Part shown: piece after piece, positions 1-12,200 of the stretch
Layout of the letters: the number at the start of each line of letters is the position of its first letter
Position numbering within the stretch: the first letter of the stretch is position 1
Source: Lactarius indigo
Lineage: Eukaryota; Basidiomycota; Agaricomycetes; Russulales; Russulaceae
DNA length: 64,000 bases
Direction: 5' to 3'
Assembly (NCBI GenBank): GCA_025766275.1
Contig: JAFKAC010000059.1
Coordinates: 1-64,000 of the forward strand
Notes under the pieces: generated by a model
Told to the model about the DNA's origin: nothing
The model's input: only the letters and a program-made list of their open reading frames with translations
Databases searched by the model: none
Made by a program: the position numbers and the translations under genes

Positions 1-2967
1 GTTATTCTTTTCATGTTCGGGACCCCTTTTGTCTGTTGAATCTCTCTAATCTCATGTCGTCGTATGTTGGCAACAGTTTGGTTCGTAGAGGGGTCGCCCG
101 TGCCAGTGGCAGCGTCGGGTGGGCTTCGTTGACCCTTGCATGTGTGCCTTGCTTCGATGCGGCCTGTCTCCTCTCGCAGAATTCCGTTATCGCCCCTTTC
201 TTCCATATTGGTTGTTTACTGACTTCATGCCCCGACAAGGTTGTCCGATGGAGGGCTCTGTTGATGACTCAAAGTGCTTTCCCATGTAACAATCCTTTCC
301 TTCGTTGGTTGGCGTAGAGGGGTGCGTATGCTCGAGAAACTCTAATGACTAACTCGTGCATTTGGTGGTTCGCAGGTGCCGTGTCGGTCGTGCGAACACA
401 TGCGATCTGGCCAGATGTCGTGGGCTTCTTTATTCTGGCCTGGGTGTTCGGTACGTAGTTCGCTCCTGCGTTGATCATATCTCTGATGCGTCGAGTGACC
501 GCTGTCGTTGTTTTCACGCTCATAGATTTGATCACATAACAGCTTTTCACCCTCTTGGGTGTTCTGTAATGTGTGGTTCGCCGCTGGTTCGGTGCATCGT
601 TTGGGTTTCTTCCACTGCTTTGTCGATTGTCGGTAATCTGTGAGTGGTTCACGTTCGCGTTTTTGGTGCGGTGGTCAATGCTGTGTGTCAATTGTGCGTT
701 GGTGAGTCTCTTCGCGATTGTCGATGAGTTGTTTGGCTCAAATTCGGATGTCTGATCGTACTTAGTCTGGTAGGGCTCGAGTATGCTGTCGCAGTTCCTC
801 TTTCTGTTGGGATCGTTTTCGCGAGTTTTCCTCGCTACCCCTATCTGAGTGAACTGACTCAATATACTGGCATTCGGGTACAGTCCGTCCCGTTGTGCTG
901 CGTCGCGTGGGACTGCCAGCCTGCTTCTTTTACATCGGGAGCCAGTTCTACACTGGTGGACCCTTTTGTGACCTGCAGCGGGTCATAGCCCACCTCGACA
1001 TCTTTGAGCGATTCGGTGGGTTTGCAACTTGTTTCTTCTTGTAGTTTCAGTTTCTCTAGGTCGTTCTTCGCATCCTTGCAGGATGACAGGCCCCGGAGTG
1101 CGTTTTCATCCGCGTGCCGTTCGGATCTGACCCATCTGGCGGTACTCCTTCTCTTCGGTTTTGGGGTACCGAGTGATGAATCGCCGTCAATTGTCCATGC
1201 GTTCCGGAAGTTGGCGAAGCTGTCCCAACTCGTTTCATCAGCATTGGTAGAGTGATTCATGTGGTTTTCTACCTTTAATTGATTTTTCTGAGTTCATACC
1301 CAATCGCCGACGTGGGGTCTGCAGATGTATGACAGCATCGGGTGAGTCTGCTTGATCAGTTTGATCATCATACCTGTTTGTCTATTGACCGTTTGCCGCA
1401 AGTGAAACTGGAACAAGAACTGTTCTCCTTTCGCCAGATCTTCATTGAAGCTATTGGGCGATGCCCTGCAGAGTTCCCTTCCACGGTGCGTCCGAGTTTT
1501 TGTTGTGGTTTTGTTCGACGATTCTGAGCCAGCGGTGGGCGATGCATCTCCCTCAGTGGGGCTTCGGTTTACTTTGCTAGTCGTTCTTGTTTCTGACGTG
1601 TCTCTTCCATGGGCATTTTGTTCCAGTGTGGTAGAGTCCTCGTGTCGTGTGGACCATCTCGGCGATTCTTGCACGTGTTCCTTTTTGTCCACCCCTATCG
1701 AACAGGGACCTCTTATCGATTCTAGTTGATCCGTCGGGTATTCTACCTCAATTGTCGTCCCTTTCCGGGCTCTTGGTCATTCGATGCGTGTTCTCGTGTG
1801 ACCTTGTTGGACAAGCTTCGACTTATCCGACTAGGTGCGTCTCCTCGTGTATTTTTGCTACGTGGGCCTCAACTTATCTGACTCGGTGTGTCTCCTCGTG
1901 GACTTTTGTTACACGGGCTTCGACTTGGTTGGTTCGTTATCCGCTGCTGGTGTGCTGATGATCGTAATCGATCTACCAGAGTTCTGGTTTTAGTGGCTAC
2001 GGCGCTGCTAAGTGCTGGGGCATTCAGCGTGGCTTTTCGGAGTTCAACACCAGGGATCGTATTGATCGATATTTCGGATTGATTTCGCTGCTGGATGTGG
2101 GTTCGTAATTTGTCATTCATTTGTATATGCTGGTTTTCTGATGGACCCTCCAGGTCGTCGATGGGTGGCCTCAACACGTCCGATGTTGAGTTACTGCTTA
2201 CACAATGGAGGTCAGTCAGGTCTGAGGGGCTCGGAGTCCTCGTTTCCATAATTGGTGTCAAGTTAGCCAGTTTCTCGCGTCGATACCCCTGTCGTAATTT
2301 CGTGCGAGGAGCAATCAATTGCTGTTCAAAACTTTCGAGTTTAATGTGGTGCCACGTCATTGGTGGCATTCGTGAAACTTTGTTTTTGTTTATTGATTTC
2401 ATCGTGCCGCCATATAACTCCAGCGGTACTTCTTCCTGCCTTCCCGTCTGTGAGTACCAGTCGAGCAGGTCAGTGTCGTTCCGGAGCAGTATCTCTAGGG
2501 ACCCGTGCCATTCCTTCATGGGTCGTGCCTTTGTTGTGATTCATTTCCGCATCGAGTTTACTTCAAAGTTTACGTGACATCTGTTCCGCTTAGATTCATT
2601 CGTGCGCGAGTTCAGGGTTCTGGTTGAGTCGGGTGTTCCATCCGATCATCCATTTGCGCATCATACTATCCGCACAGGCTTCGACTTTGGGGTCCTGTCC
2701 ATGTGTGGTCTGCTGTCCACGTAGAGCCGTAGTTCGTGTGTCATAGGTGTCGGGCAAGTTCGTGTTCGGGTTCGGGTGCTCGGCGTATTGAGCGTGAGGT
2801 TCATTTGTCAGGGGATCGGTGCATAATCGGGTGTGTTCGGTATCGTCAGGTTGCTCCGCGCTCGTCCTACAAGCATCAGGAAAAACCTCCCACGCTAGCG
2901 AGGGATAACACACGACTAAATTATCGACATGGGAGACAAGGGAGATAATGTGCCAATATTTCGTCAC
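1..2967 (-). other. Decayed region with interrupted minus-strand reading frames, unknown origin
   Basis: Five successive open stretches lie on the minus strand (2967-2596, 2519-1869, 1692-1294, 1260-859, 862-269), each ended by a stop or frame change. They are rich in Asn, Thr, Gln, Arg and Lys and match no domain I recognise. The plus strand is T/G-rich throughout. Consecutive frames on one strand next to a retrotransposon suggest a decayed mobile element, perhaps a gag-like region, but I see no zinc knuckle, protease, polymerase or integrase motif. It could equally be non-coding DNA with a base-composition skew. I would not call a gene here. Confidence 0.25.
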
Positions 2968-3154
2968 TAAGACCAGTAATGCTCTAATCCTTCATGCGGC
3001 AATCAATCACCACCAATTATCTACTAAAATATCGTGTAATTATCTCAATCAGTTTATGTAAATGTTTTACAACTCCAAAACTAGAATGCTCCAGGTAGTC
3101 CAATAATGCGGAATAGATGTACACTTCGAAGACTGTACTACAGGAATAATGCTT

Positions 3155-3159
3155 ACACT
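3155..3159. repeat. Target-site duplication, left copy (ACACT)
   Basis: The five bases ACACT immediately precede the TG of the 5' LTR and recur exactly after the CA of the 3' LTR at 9293-9297. A 5-bp duplication is typical of copia integrases and marks the insertion boundary. Confidence 0.95.
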
Positions 3160-3692
3160 TGTTGATAAGTGACCCTTGCGCACTTAGCGGCTCATATGGA
3201 CCGGACTTGCAGCATGGACTGCTGTAGATTAGATATACAGGACTTGTAGATTAGATACCTTTTGATCTGTACAATCTATTACCTATCATTGCGTCACCTA
3301 TGACATCATGTATTATGATATCATCTTGGTCTGGACACTTCTTGTTCTATACGCCTTGTTCTCCATATGCACACTCCTTTGTCCTGTTGTAGAACAATGC
3401 GTCCCTTGTATTCTGTGACCTATAGTTACTTTCCTTGTATTAGTGTCACGCCTCTGTACAAGTATAAGTAGACTGCTTGTACGCCCTGGTCCACATCAGT
3501 TCTCTCACTGCTGTGTGCCAGGTATGTCTCCTCCTCTGTAAAATACCATCATCAGTTCTCTCACTGCTGTGTGCCAGACACCCTCTGCTTCACTGCTTGA
3601 CATTCCCCTCTGCTGCTAACCAGCTTGCCACTAGTATCTCACCACAGACCCTTTGCCTCTGTGAGTACTGGTTCTGTCTATGCTGTTCATCA
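3160..3692 (+). repeat. 5' LTR of copia element
   Basis: It starts TGTTGATAAG and ends with CA. It matches the 3' LTR over 533 bp with one difference. Near the middle of the LTR's 3' half it has a TATA-like stretch (GTATAAGTAG, about 3461-3470) that could drive element transcription. Inside the LTR a short direct repeat built on CATCAGTTCTCTCACTGC occurs twice (about 3493 and 3549). Confidence 0.96.
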
Positions 3693-3710
3693 GGTTATGG
3701 GCCCTGGTGC
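3693..3710 (+). promoter_or_regulatory. Primer binding site, half initiator-Met tRNA type
   Basis: The 18 bases GGTTATGGGCCCTGGTGC start at the first base after the 5' LTR. Their reverse complement fits the anticodon arm of an initiator methionine tRNA (GGGCCCATAACC, with the CAT anticodon) rather than its 3' acceptor end. Priming from a cleaved 5' half of tRNA-iMet is known for Drosophila copia and fungal copia elements. The tRNA assignment comes from memory of the tRNA sequence, not from a search. Confidence 0.8.
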
Positions 3711-4463
3711 CCTAGCCACTCCACTTGGCTGGTCACTGTCTTCCTAGGAGGACACACCAGGCTAAGGTCTGTCTGGGGCCTTACCAGCCTTGCCCAAGGC
3801 AGAGACAGTGGGGCGCCACTTGTCTCTGCTAAGGAACCTCCTATACATGTACTGCCCAGTAGTCCTACTTTCACCCCTACTGTTTTCCTAGCCCCTGCGC
3901 TATGCGCAAGGAGACTGGGTCTGGTAGCCCTTAATCAATATCCAGGTGTGCATGGCCCACTGGGCTGTGTATTGTGGAGCTTAGCGCCAGCTGTCTCTGG
4001 TGCTCCACACTGGGCGCAGGATCTCCTCACCATGGGAGTGTAAAACCTGGTTCAGGCTCTGGGGGGTGTTCACCTTATGGTGTTCTGCAACCAGATACCT
4101 GCCTTGTAGCGGCAATGGGAAAGGATTCAGTAAAGCCACTTGTGGCGATGAGGCAACCAACAGGCCGAGGAGGCTGAGGTAGACAGCCTTGGGCTCTGAA
4201 AGCAATCCCTTCACCTTCCCCCTGACGCAAACCATTTGAGCTGTGTCCTAGACACATCCTGGCTGGCAGCTAGCTCATGGTATGGCAAAGGGACTCTCCA
4301 ACCTGGGCCTAGCCCTTGTATCACTGGCATACTATCAGGAGGCAGGACGCGTTAGCGTTCTGGCCTTACAGAATCACAGACAGGAGTGGTACCCCCTATC
4401 TTTATGTCTTGCAAATTGAAGCACTATCGCTGACTGCTCCTCGGCGATAGATAAATCATCCCA

Positions 4464-7400
4464 ATGTCTTCTCGCGCACCATCTCCCACTGGCTGCTGCC
4501 GGTGCTCTGCTACTGCGGGGGCTCTACGCTTCCCCCACTGGATCCTCACCCTCCGCTCGTATCTCTGCTGCCTATGGCGCAACGTTCGGCATGCCCTCTG
4601 GCATTCGCCTTGAACAGTTTGATGGCACTCACTGGAATGAGTGGTCTGGGACATTGAAGCCATCCTCACGCTGCATGAAGCAGAGTGTGTTCACCCTCCA
4701 CCATGGACCAGTTGATGTCCTCAAGACGAATGGGACTCAGTACAACGTCGGGCGAAGGCATACTCCGCCTTTACCTCAAACCGACGTCTACTCCCTTGTC
4801 GCCGACAATGCCGCCTATCCCACCTTTAAAGCCAAGTGGGACAAGCTCAGAGACGTATACGCTGGTGCTTCGGGCAGCACCACCATCTTCAATCTGTGGA
4901 TCAATTAACACAAGCCCGCCTTGACGACTCCGCACCCATGGCCTCTCAATTGGCCAAGCTCAATGAGCTGGGTTGCCCTTTCCAACGCACAGATGGGTGT
5001 CACTGACACTCAATTCTGTCTCATTCTCCTCCACGCACTGCCGCCCTCTTATGAGGTGTTGGCCTCACCATCCTTGCCAGTGGGGCCCCTCTGCACTCAA
5101 GCACGCTGAGATCATAGCGCGCATAGTGTCGAAGAAGCTCGCCGCTCCGGGCCCTCTGGCTCCTCCCTCAACAAGGTGGCCCCCGTCAAGTCGACGGGCA
5201 AGAAGGGCAAGAAGGACCACTCTGGTCTAACTTGCCACTACTGCAACAAAAAGGGCCATATCAAGCCTGATGCAGGAAGAGGAAGAAGGATGAGGCTGAC
5301 GCAAAGGAGAAGGAGAAAGCAGGCAACAAGGCTGCCAATAGTCATGTCCTAGTACCTACCACCGCCTCCATTAAGGAGGTCGAGAGCCCAAGATAGATGG
5401 GCCTCTGAATCAATCGGTGTTGCCTTGTATGCTGCCTCGCGTGTGCGTTGGATGATGGACAGTGGTGCTACACACCACATCACCCACATCGGTCTGACTT
5501 CAAGGACTACACCCCAACTAAAGGCACTGTACGCCTGGGTGATAAGTCCACTATAGACCAAGTGGGTGTCGGGTCTGTCGTCTTTACAACGAGCCAGGGT
5601 ATCTCTATCACCCTCAGTAATGTGCTACACCTACCACAGGTGAAGACGCGCTTCTTGTCGACGCGCGCCCTAGCACAAAAGGGTGCTGAGATTGCCTTTG
5701 ACAGTGGCTCATTTAAAATATCTGTCAACCAAAAGTGTGTGGCCAAAGGCTACCTTGAGGACAACCTTTACTGGTTGGACGCAGCCAGCGTCGGCCTCAA
5801 CGCCCACACAAAATCAAGTGCTGCCACACTTGATATCTGGCATCAACGCATGGGACACATCTCCTCTGCGGCGCTGAAGGCGCATGGTCCCTCTGCCACT
5901 ACTGGCATGGACATAGATAGCTCTACCACGGCCCACACAGTCTGCCGTGGGTGCGAGATGGGCAAATCCACTCGCCAACCCTTTTCTGCGTCCTCCAACA
6001 AGAGGACAACTCGTCAATTTGAGATTGTGCACAGTGACCTCGCCGGTCCTATGCAGACTCAGTCCCTGCAAGGCTCGACGTACACAGCCACCTTCATAGA
6101 CGACCACACTAAGTTCACTGTGGTCCACTTCCTTAAGTCGAAGGACAGTTTGCTAAGTCGCTGCAGATGTATTTGGCCTGGGGTGAAACCCAGTCTGGCC
6201 ATAAACTGCGCGCTCTGCACTCTGACCGCGGTGGCGAATACATGTCGAGTGTCACGCAGGACATTCTTAAGCAGAAAGGGATAGAGCATCACCTCACGAT
6301 GCCGGGTTCACCACAGTCCAACGGGAAAGCCGAGCGGTTTAACCGCACCATTATGGATAAGGCAATGTCCATGCTCCACACAGCTGGCATGTCTAAAGGC
6401 TTCTGGGAGCATGCAGTGTGCGCAGCTGTGCACATCTATAACCGCTCTCCAGTCCGTGGGCTTAAGTGGCGCACTCCTTATGAGCTCTGGCACTCTGGCA
6501 AAGTGCCCGATGTCTCACATCTTCGCGTCTTCGGATGCAAGGGGTACATGCACGTACCCGCTGATAAGCGTCGCAAATTGGATGCGAAGGCCATTGAGGT
6601 CACGCTTATTGGGTTTGAGCCCGAATCTAAGGGCTATAAGCTCTGGGACCGCTCAACCCGCTCCGTCCGAGTGTCCAGGGATGTGACATTCGACGAGAGT
6701 AGCTTCCCGTCCCTCAGGGTGTTGAGACACACCCCACACCTTCACCACCAGTCGTGCCTAGCACAACAGTGACTGCCGTGCCTCACCCGCCGGCGTTACC
6801 ACCAATGCGAGCCCCTCCCCTGCACACTCCAGTAGTAGTGAGGAGGAGGATGTTGAAAAGCTCCTAGACCCCCACAAGTCCAACCACGCCCCACTCCACC
6901 ACCTGCTCTGCCAGCCCTGCCCACCACACCTAAACGTGAGCAGACCACTCCCACTTCACCCCCGCCGCGTCCTAGTGCAACGCGCATTATGCGCCATGTC
7001 CCTCCTCCCTCACCAGAAATGCCTGGGGGATTTGAGGATCGTGCACAGCGTAGTCAGCTGTTGCGCGAAATGGACAATGCACCAAGGCGCAGTGCTCGTG
7101 CCCCTGTCCCTAATCCGCGTTACTTCAATGCGGACAATGCGGCATGGCGCGGCAGGCGTCTGGGGTATGCGGAGTTATTGGCTGCTGCCTTTGTGGCCGA
7201 GACCCTGCAACTTATGCAGAGGCCATGCGGTCTGCAGCTGCAGATGAGTGGACTAAGGCGTGTCAGTATGAAATGGACGCCCTAGCTAAAATGGGACTTG
7301 GGAGTTAGTGGATCTCCCGCCTAATCGCAAGGCAGTAAAATCCAAATGGGTCTTTAAGCTCAAAGCGGATGGCCGCTACAGAGCTCGCTTGGTGGCTAAG

Positions 7401-8747
7401 GGATTCACGCAGATCCCTGGCGTAGATTTTGATGAAACCTTCTCTCCCGTCGCACGATTTGAGTCGCTACGTTTACTTCTGGCGTTGGCCGCGCTGGAGG
7501 ACTGGCACATCCATCAGATGGATGTTAAGTCTGCTTTTCTCAATGGCGTGCTTGACGAGGAGATATACATGGAGCAGCCACAAGGTTTCACTGTCACTGG
7601 CTCTGAGACGAAGGTGTGTCGCCTGGTTAAGGCGATCTATGGTCTCAAACAGGCCTCCCGCGCATGGAACTTGCAATTCCATGGAGTGCTCACTGCACTC
7701 GGCTTTAAGCGGACGTTTGCTGATGCTGGCATATATGTGATGCCTCAACGGGAGGGGTATGATCCACTCTTCGTTATTGTCTACGTTGACGACATCACTA
7801 TACTGGGTCCCTCGCTGAGTGGTATCAAGCGTTTGAAGTCAGATTGTCTGAACGCTATGAGATGACAGATCTCGGGGAGATAGAGTCTTATCTTGGTATG
7901 CGCATTGTGCGCGACCGCTCCCTTAGACGCATCGAAATAGATCAGTCTGGCTACATCAAGGATGTCCTTGAACGCTTTGGCATGTCTGATGCCACACCAC
8001 ACAACACACCCTTGCCCGCTGGTGCTGACGAGCACCTGGTTAAATATACGTCGCAGGCAACTGCCTCAGATATTTCCCACTACCAATCCTTGATTGGGAG
8101 TCTGCTTTATGTGCAGATTGGCACTAGGCCAGATATCTCCTTCGCTGTGTCACGTTTGGCGCAGTACGCAGCGAACCCTTCACCACAACATCTGCGACTT
8201 GCGCAGTATGTCCTGTCCTACTAGTGGGAACTATGGATATGCGTATTGTCTATGATGGCGCCAATGGCGATGGCCTTCACGGCTACACTGATTCCAGTCT
8301 GGCTGATCAGACTGACGACCGCCACTCCACCTCTGGTTATGTGTTCCTACTAGCTAACGGTGCAATAAGCTGGTCTTCGCGCAAGCAAAAGACTGTTGCC
8401 CAAAACACAACGGAAGCGGAATACATGGCCATGACCGACGCGGCTAACCAGGCTGCGTGGTATCAGAGCTTCCTCACGGAACTCGGGTACGAGGTCGACG
8501 ACCCCATCCCACTTCATGGTGACAATAAGGGTGCCATTGACTTGGCCTTGAACCCTGTCACTGGGAGACGGTCTAAGCACATTGCCATACGGCATCATGT
8601 CATTAGGAGTACATCGAAAAGGGGACCATCACCCTCATTAGAACTCCTACTGTGATATGGTTGCGGACGGCTTTACACAAGTCACTACCGCGTGTCCTGC
8701 TGCAGAAGCACAATGATGACATGGGACTTGTTGTACTTAGATTGTAG
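4464..8747 (+). pseudogene. Copia gag-pol polyprotein, multiply frameshifted
   Basis: Homology runs from a likely start at 4464 to a stop at 8745-8747. Order of recognisable parts: gag with the FDGTHWNEWSG motif (about 4615-4650), a CCHC zinc knuckle CHYCNKKGH (about 5231-5257), aspartic protease DSGAT (about 5457-5474), GAG-pre-integrase HHCC, integrase core with its catalytic acidic motifs (about 6019-6360), reverse transcriptase (7308-7865) ending in YVDD near 7785, then RNase H (about 8224-8620). The reading frame changes many times and there is an in-frame TAG at 8222. Several breaks look like loss of one base from a short run, for example near 4652, 5270 and 8606. The product cannot be one polyprotein as written. 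Breaks may be real decay or residual consensus errors in a multicopy repeat. Confidence 0.93.
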
Positions 8748-8752
8748 ATCAC

Positions 8753-8759
8753 GGGGAGA
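8753..8759 (+). promoter_or_regulatory. Polypurine tract of copia element
   Basis: The purine run GGGGAGA lies directly upstream of the 3' LTR, the expected primer site for plus-strand DNA synthesis. Confidence 0.75.
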
Positions 8760-9292
8760 TGTTGATAAGTGACCCTTGCGCACTTAGCGGCTCATACGGA
8801 CCGGACTTGCAGCATGGACTGCTGTAGATTAGATATACAGGACTTGTAGATTAGATACCTTTTGATCTGTACAATCTATTACCTATCATTGCGTCACCTA
8901 TGACATCATGTATTATGATATCATCTTGGTCTGGACACTTCTTGTTCTATACGCCTTGTTCTCCATATGCACACTCCTTTGTCCTGTTGTAGAACAATGC
9001 GTCCCTTGTATTCTGTGACCTATAGTTACTTTCCTTGTATTAGTGTCACGCCTCTGTACAAGTATAAGTAGACTGCTTGTACGCCCTGGTCCACATCAGT
9101 TCTCTCACTGCTGTGTGCCAGGTATGTCTCCTCCTCTGTAAAATACCATCATCAGTTCTCTCACTGCTGTGTGCCAGACACCCTCTGCTTCACTGCTTGA
9201 CATTCCCCTCTGCTGCTAACCAGCTTGCCACTAGTATCTCACCACAGACCCTTTGCCTCTGTGAGTACTGGTTCTGTCTATGCTGTTCATCA
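8760..9292 (+). repeat. 3' LTR of copia element
   Basis: This is the 533-bp partner of the repeat at 3160-3692, identical except for C at 8797. It is followed at once by the right copy of the target duplication (9293-9297). Confidence 0.96.
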
Positions 9293-9297
9293 ACACT
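9293..9297. repeat. Target-site duplication, right copy (ACACT)
   Basis: Exact second copy of the pentamer at 3155-3159. Confidence 0.95.
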
Positions 9298-12200
9298 ACC
9301 ACACATTGTCGCCGCCGTTGTAGCGGCAGTACATCAGGAAAACAAAAAGTTACTAGAAGCAACAAAGAAGCAATAGCCGTGACTAGTGCTGACTAGTGAT
9401 ACCCAAATATGGTAGGGGCTAGTTCCCCTAGTCACGGCTAGTCAAATTTTGTTTTGCTGATGTCAAGGGGGGGCTGGAATTCTTAAAATTGCACGGGGTC
9501 GGTAAATTTTTTTAAGGGTTGGGCCGTACCCCCCCCCCCCCCCCCCCCTACCCCCAAAAAGGAAATTAAAGGCCAAATATGGAAATTTCTTAGATTACCC
9601 CACCCCATCGTGCATCGCTGCCAAACTGCTGGCACCACACACGTTTCTGTGTGTTCTATAAACATTGCCATGAGTGCTGTATGCTACCACCAAGCTGTGA
9701 ACATGCAACTTCATCGCTTACATTTATCATAGTTGAGTTCCCCTAACTTTTAAGTTCAGTGTCAGTGTGGCTTATTCTTTTTGTTCTCCGGCTTTCTGCA
9801 TTTGTCTGTGGCCTTATTGGCTCGAACAAGACGTATCTCTGACTCATACAACTACATATGTGAAGTTTTGTGTTATGCGCAAACGTGCACAACCATTTTC
9901 GACCACCTGCAACAACCCGACCTCGTTTCTGTTCCCGACCCCGCCGCATGTCTATGCACGTTTATCTCTTCGAGAAAAACACGTCTCCAATCACCGCGGA
10001 CCTGTATGCGACGGCGCGCGTTCCGCGGACGCGTGCGCGACACCTTGCGACGCATCACATGCCCCAAGACCTGTAGATGCTCTTAGATGGAGTTGGGGCT
10101 CAGGCCACTGTAACTGTAGTTAAGGAAATTCCTCATAGAATAGTACAGTAACATGTAGTAAATAGAATTCTAGTATCCCTTTGAAAAAACCCGCCATGCA
10201 ACAGGTATGGGTTTTGTATGGGTACCTCAGATCTGACCCACACCCACACCCACAAACCCATATTCGGGTACCCGCATGGGTTTACAAACCCACAATATGC
10301 ACTATTGCTGAGATGATACGGGGGAAAAGCGGGAAATTTCCAGATCGGCCTGGCCTTAGACACCCAAAAAGCAAATTTTTTTAGAGACTTTCGGTCGACC
10401 CCCCCCACCTCGGGTCACGGAACCACGGCCCGGCCCCCCCTTGGCTGATGTAGTCTTCGTCACCTCACAGTCATCGTCGCGATCGCAATCCCCACAGCCA
10501 CCCCGTTGTTGTCACTCATTGTCACTGTAGCCATTGTCCTCGCATCACAGTCGTCGTAGCTGTAGTTGTGCTTGAGGTGTCACCACTTTTCAGCCACGGC
10601 CATCGTTGTCTTCATCACCATCACAGCCACAGTCATTGTCGTCGTCTTCGTCCCCACCGTTGAGGTCGTCATCCAGTTGTGCTTGTGTTGTTGCTATTTC
10701 TTTGTGACCGCAGTCATTGCAGTCATCTTCGTTGTCACCATTACTGCCTTGCAGCTGACATAGTCATGGTCATTGCCCATGTCCTCATTGTGGTTAGGGT
10801 CACACTGCACGGGCATCGGCGGAATGTGGTGGCAGTGGTGGTGGTGGTGGTCCGGGTCTGGGTCATACATAACCATGTCAGGATCGCACGGCCGAGATGC
10901 CATCATAGTGGAAAGTCACCGCTTGTGGCTGGTATCGTCATTGTCGTTGAAGTGAGGGGGTCATCTGTCATCGTCGCACGCTCCACAGCAGCAAGAAGAT
11001 GGCAAGCATGACAGCACCAAAGAAGATGCCTGGTGTGGCTCGTTGGTTTCACCTCTGCATGGAGGTGTGGTACTGGTGGACTCTAGTGCTGTACAGGGGA
11101 GAGGTGAGACAACAGAGCAGGACAATGGAGCAGAAGCGTGAAGGCAAAGTCAAAAAAATGAAGCAAGTCACGTTTATTGTTGATTGGTCTGGGCATGGGA
11201 AGCCTTTCCCACGTTCGTTCATACAATAATGGACCACAATGTTCCATTTTGGTACTGTATGTGCATGCACTCTTTTCCCTTCACTGATCTCTTGTTCCCC
11301 CCTCCCCCATCACTGGTTCATCCGCCATTCCTTCCTCCACTTTCTGAGCCTACCTCCCGCACATCATGCTCCCCCCATAACAGACCCAAGGCAGTCAGAT
11401 GCCACCCCTCCAATGTGCAAGCCTCAGAATGGAAAAAAAAAAAACAGCACGTTCTTTTTTTTTTTTCTTCATTTATCTCTGAAACATTCTAATTTATTGA
11501 TTGCAGGTCCTCCCACTGCTATACAACTGATGTAGCTCTTATGACTGCAATCATTTGATGCACAGCAACAATGTCATCACTGCCACTACCACCTTAGTCA
11601 TTGCTGTGTCATCAAACATAGTTGTAAGTCCAAATATGTTCATCCCTTGCGTCCTCACTAACTAGTCACTATTGCCCCTATACAAGCTCCTGTGCACCTG
11701 CCACTCAAGACACTGTCGATGGTTCCACCCCTGCAAATTTAAAACAGATGAGTACCGGTCTATGTAAGTAACAATACGCTCACATTCATCACAGGTCTTA
11801 CACAACTGCTCTGACATGACACCTGTTGCTGTCGACCCCAAAGCCACTGCCTCACTTGGTCCCTCCCATCTCCACTCCTACAAGCCCAACAATGACCTGA
11901 CCACAGCAGGACTGCATACATGCAAGCTACGAGTGACAGTGAGGACAAGGTGGTGACAGTGAGGACACAATGGTGAGGCAATGGTGATAGAGAGGTAATA
12001 TTGCAACATCAATGACGATGACTTTGATGGGGCGGTGCAGTGATCACAACAACAGGGACAGGTGCAGTAGGTGCTGCACTCCTGTAGCTAGCTACCTGTA
12101 GATATTTCATGCAATAAATATGTTTTTTTTCCTTATTTTACAAACTGGGTGTCAGTGGGTGAATTCACATAATGCTGAAATAACTTTTGAACAATTTGTC

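Larger units (their letters stand above)
3160..9292 (+). mobile_element. Full-length Ty1/copia LTR retrotransposon, 6.1 kb, coding region broken
   Basis: Two 533-bp LTRs begin TG and end CA, are flanked by the 5-bp duplication ACACT and differ at one position only (T at 3197, C at 8797). The internal part has a primer site directly after the 5' LTR, a CCHC zinc knuckle, a protease DSGAT motif, the integrase HHCC and catalytic regions, a reverse transcriptase with YVDD, RNase H, and a purine tract before the 3' LTR. Integrase before reverse transcriptase is the copia order. Insertion is recent by LTR identity, yet gag-pol carries many frame breaks, so this copy should not be autonomous. Confidence 0.97.

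Noticed and set aside
1..2967. Gypsy-type or other retroelement identity for the minus-strand frames
   Set aside because: No protease, reverse transcriptase, integrase or zinc-knuckle motif is visible, so only an unnamed decayed region is reported.
9374..9439. Inverted pair AGCCGTGACTAG / CTAGTCACGGCT
   Set aside because: The arms are only 12 bp and no neighbouring feature gives them a role; too weak to list as an element.
10440..11010. CRISPR-like or regular repeat in the GTC/CAC-rich stretch
   Set aside because: The repetition is irregular low complexity with no fixed unit or spacing, and the genome is eukaryotic.
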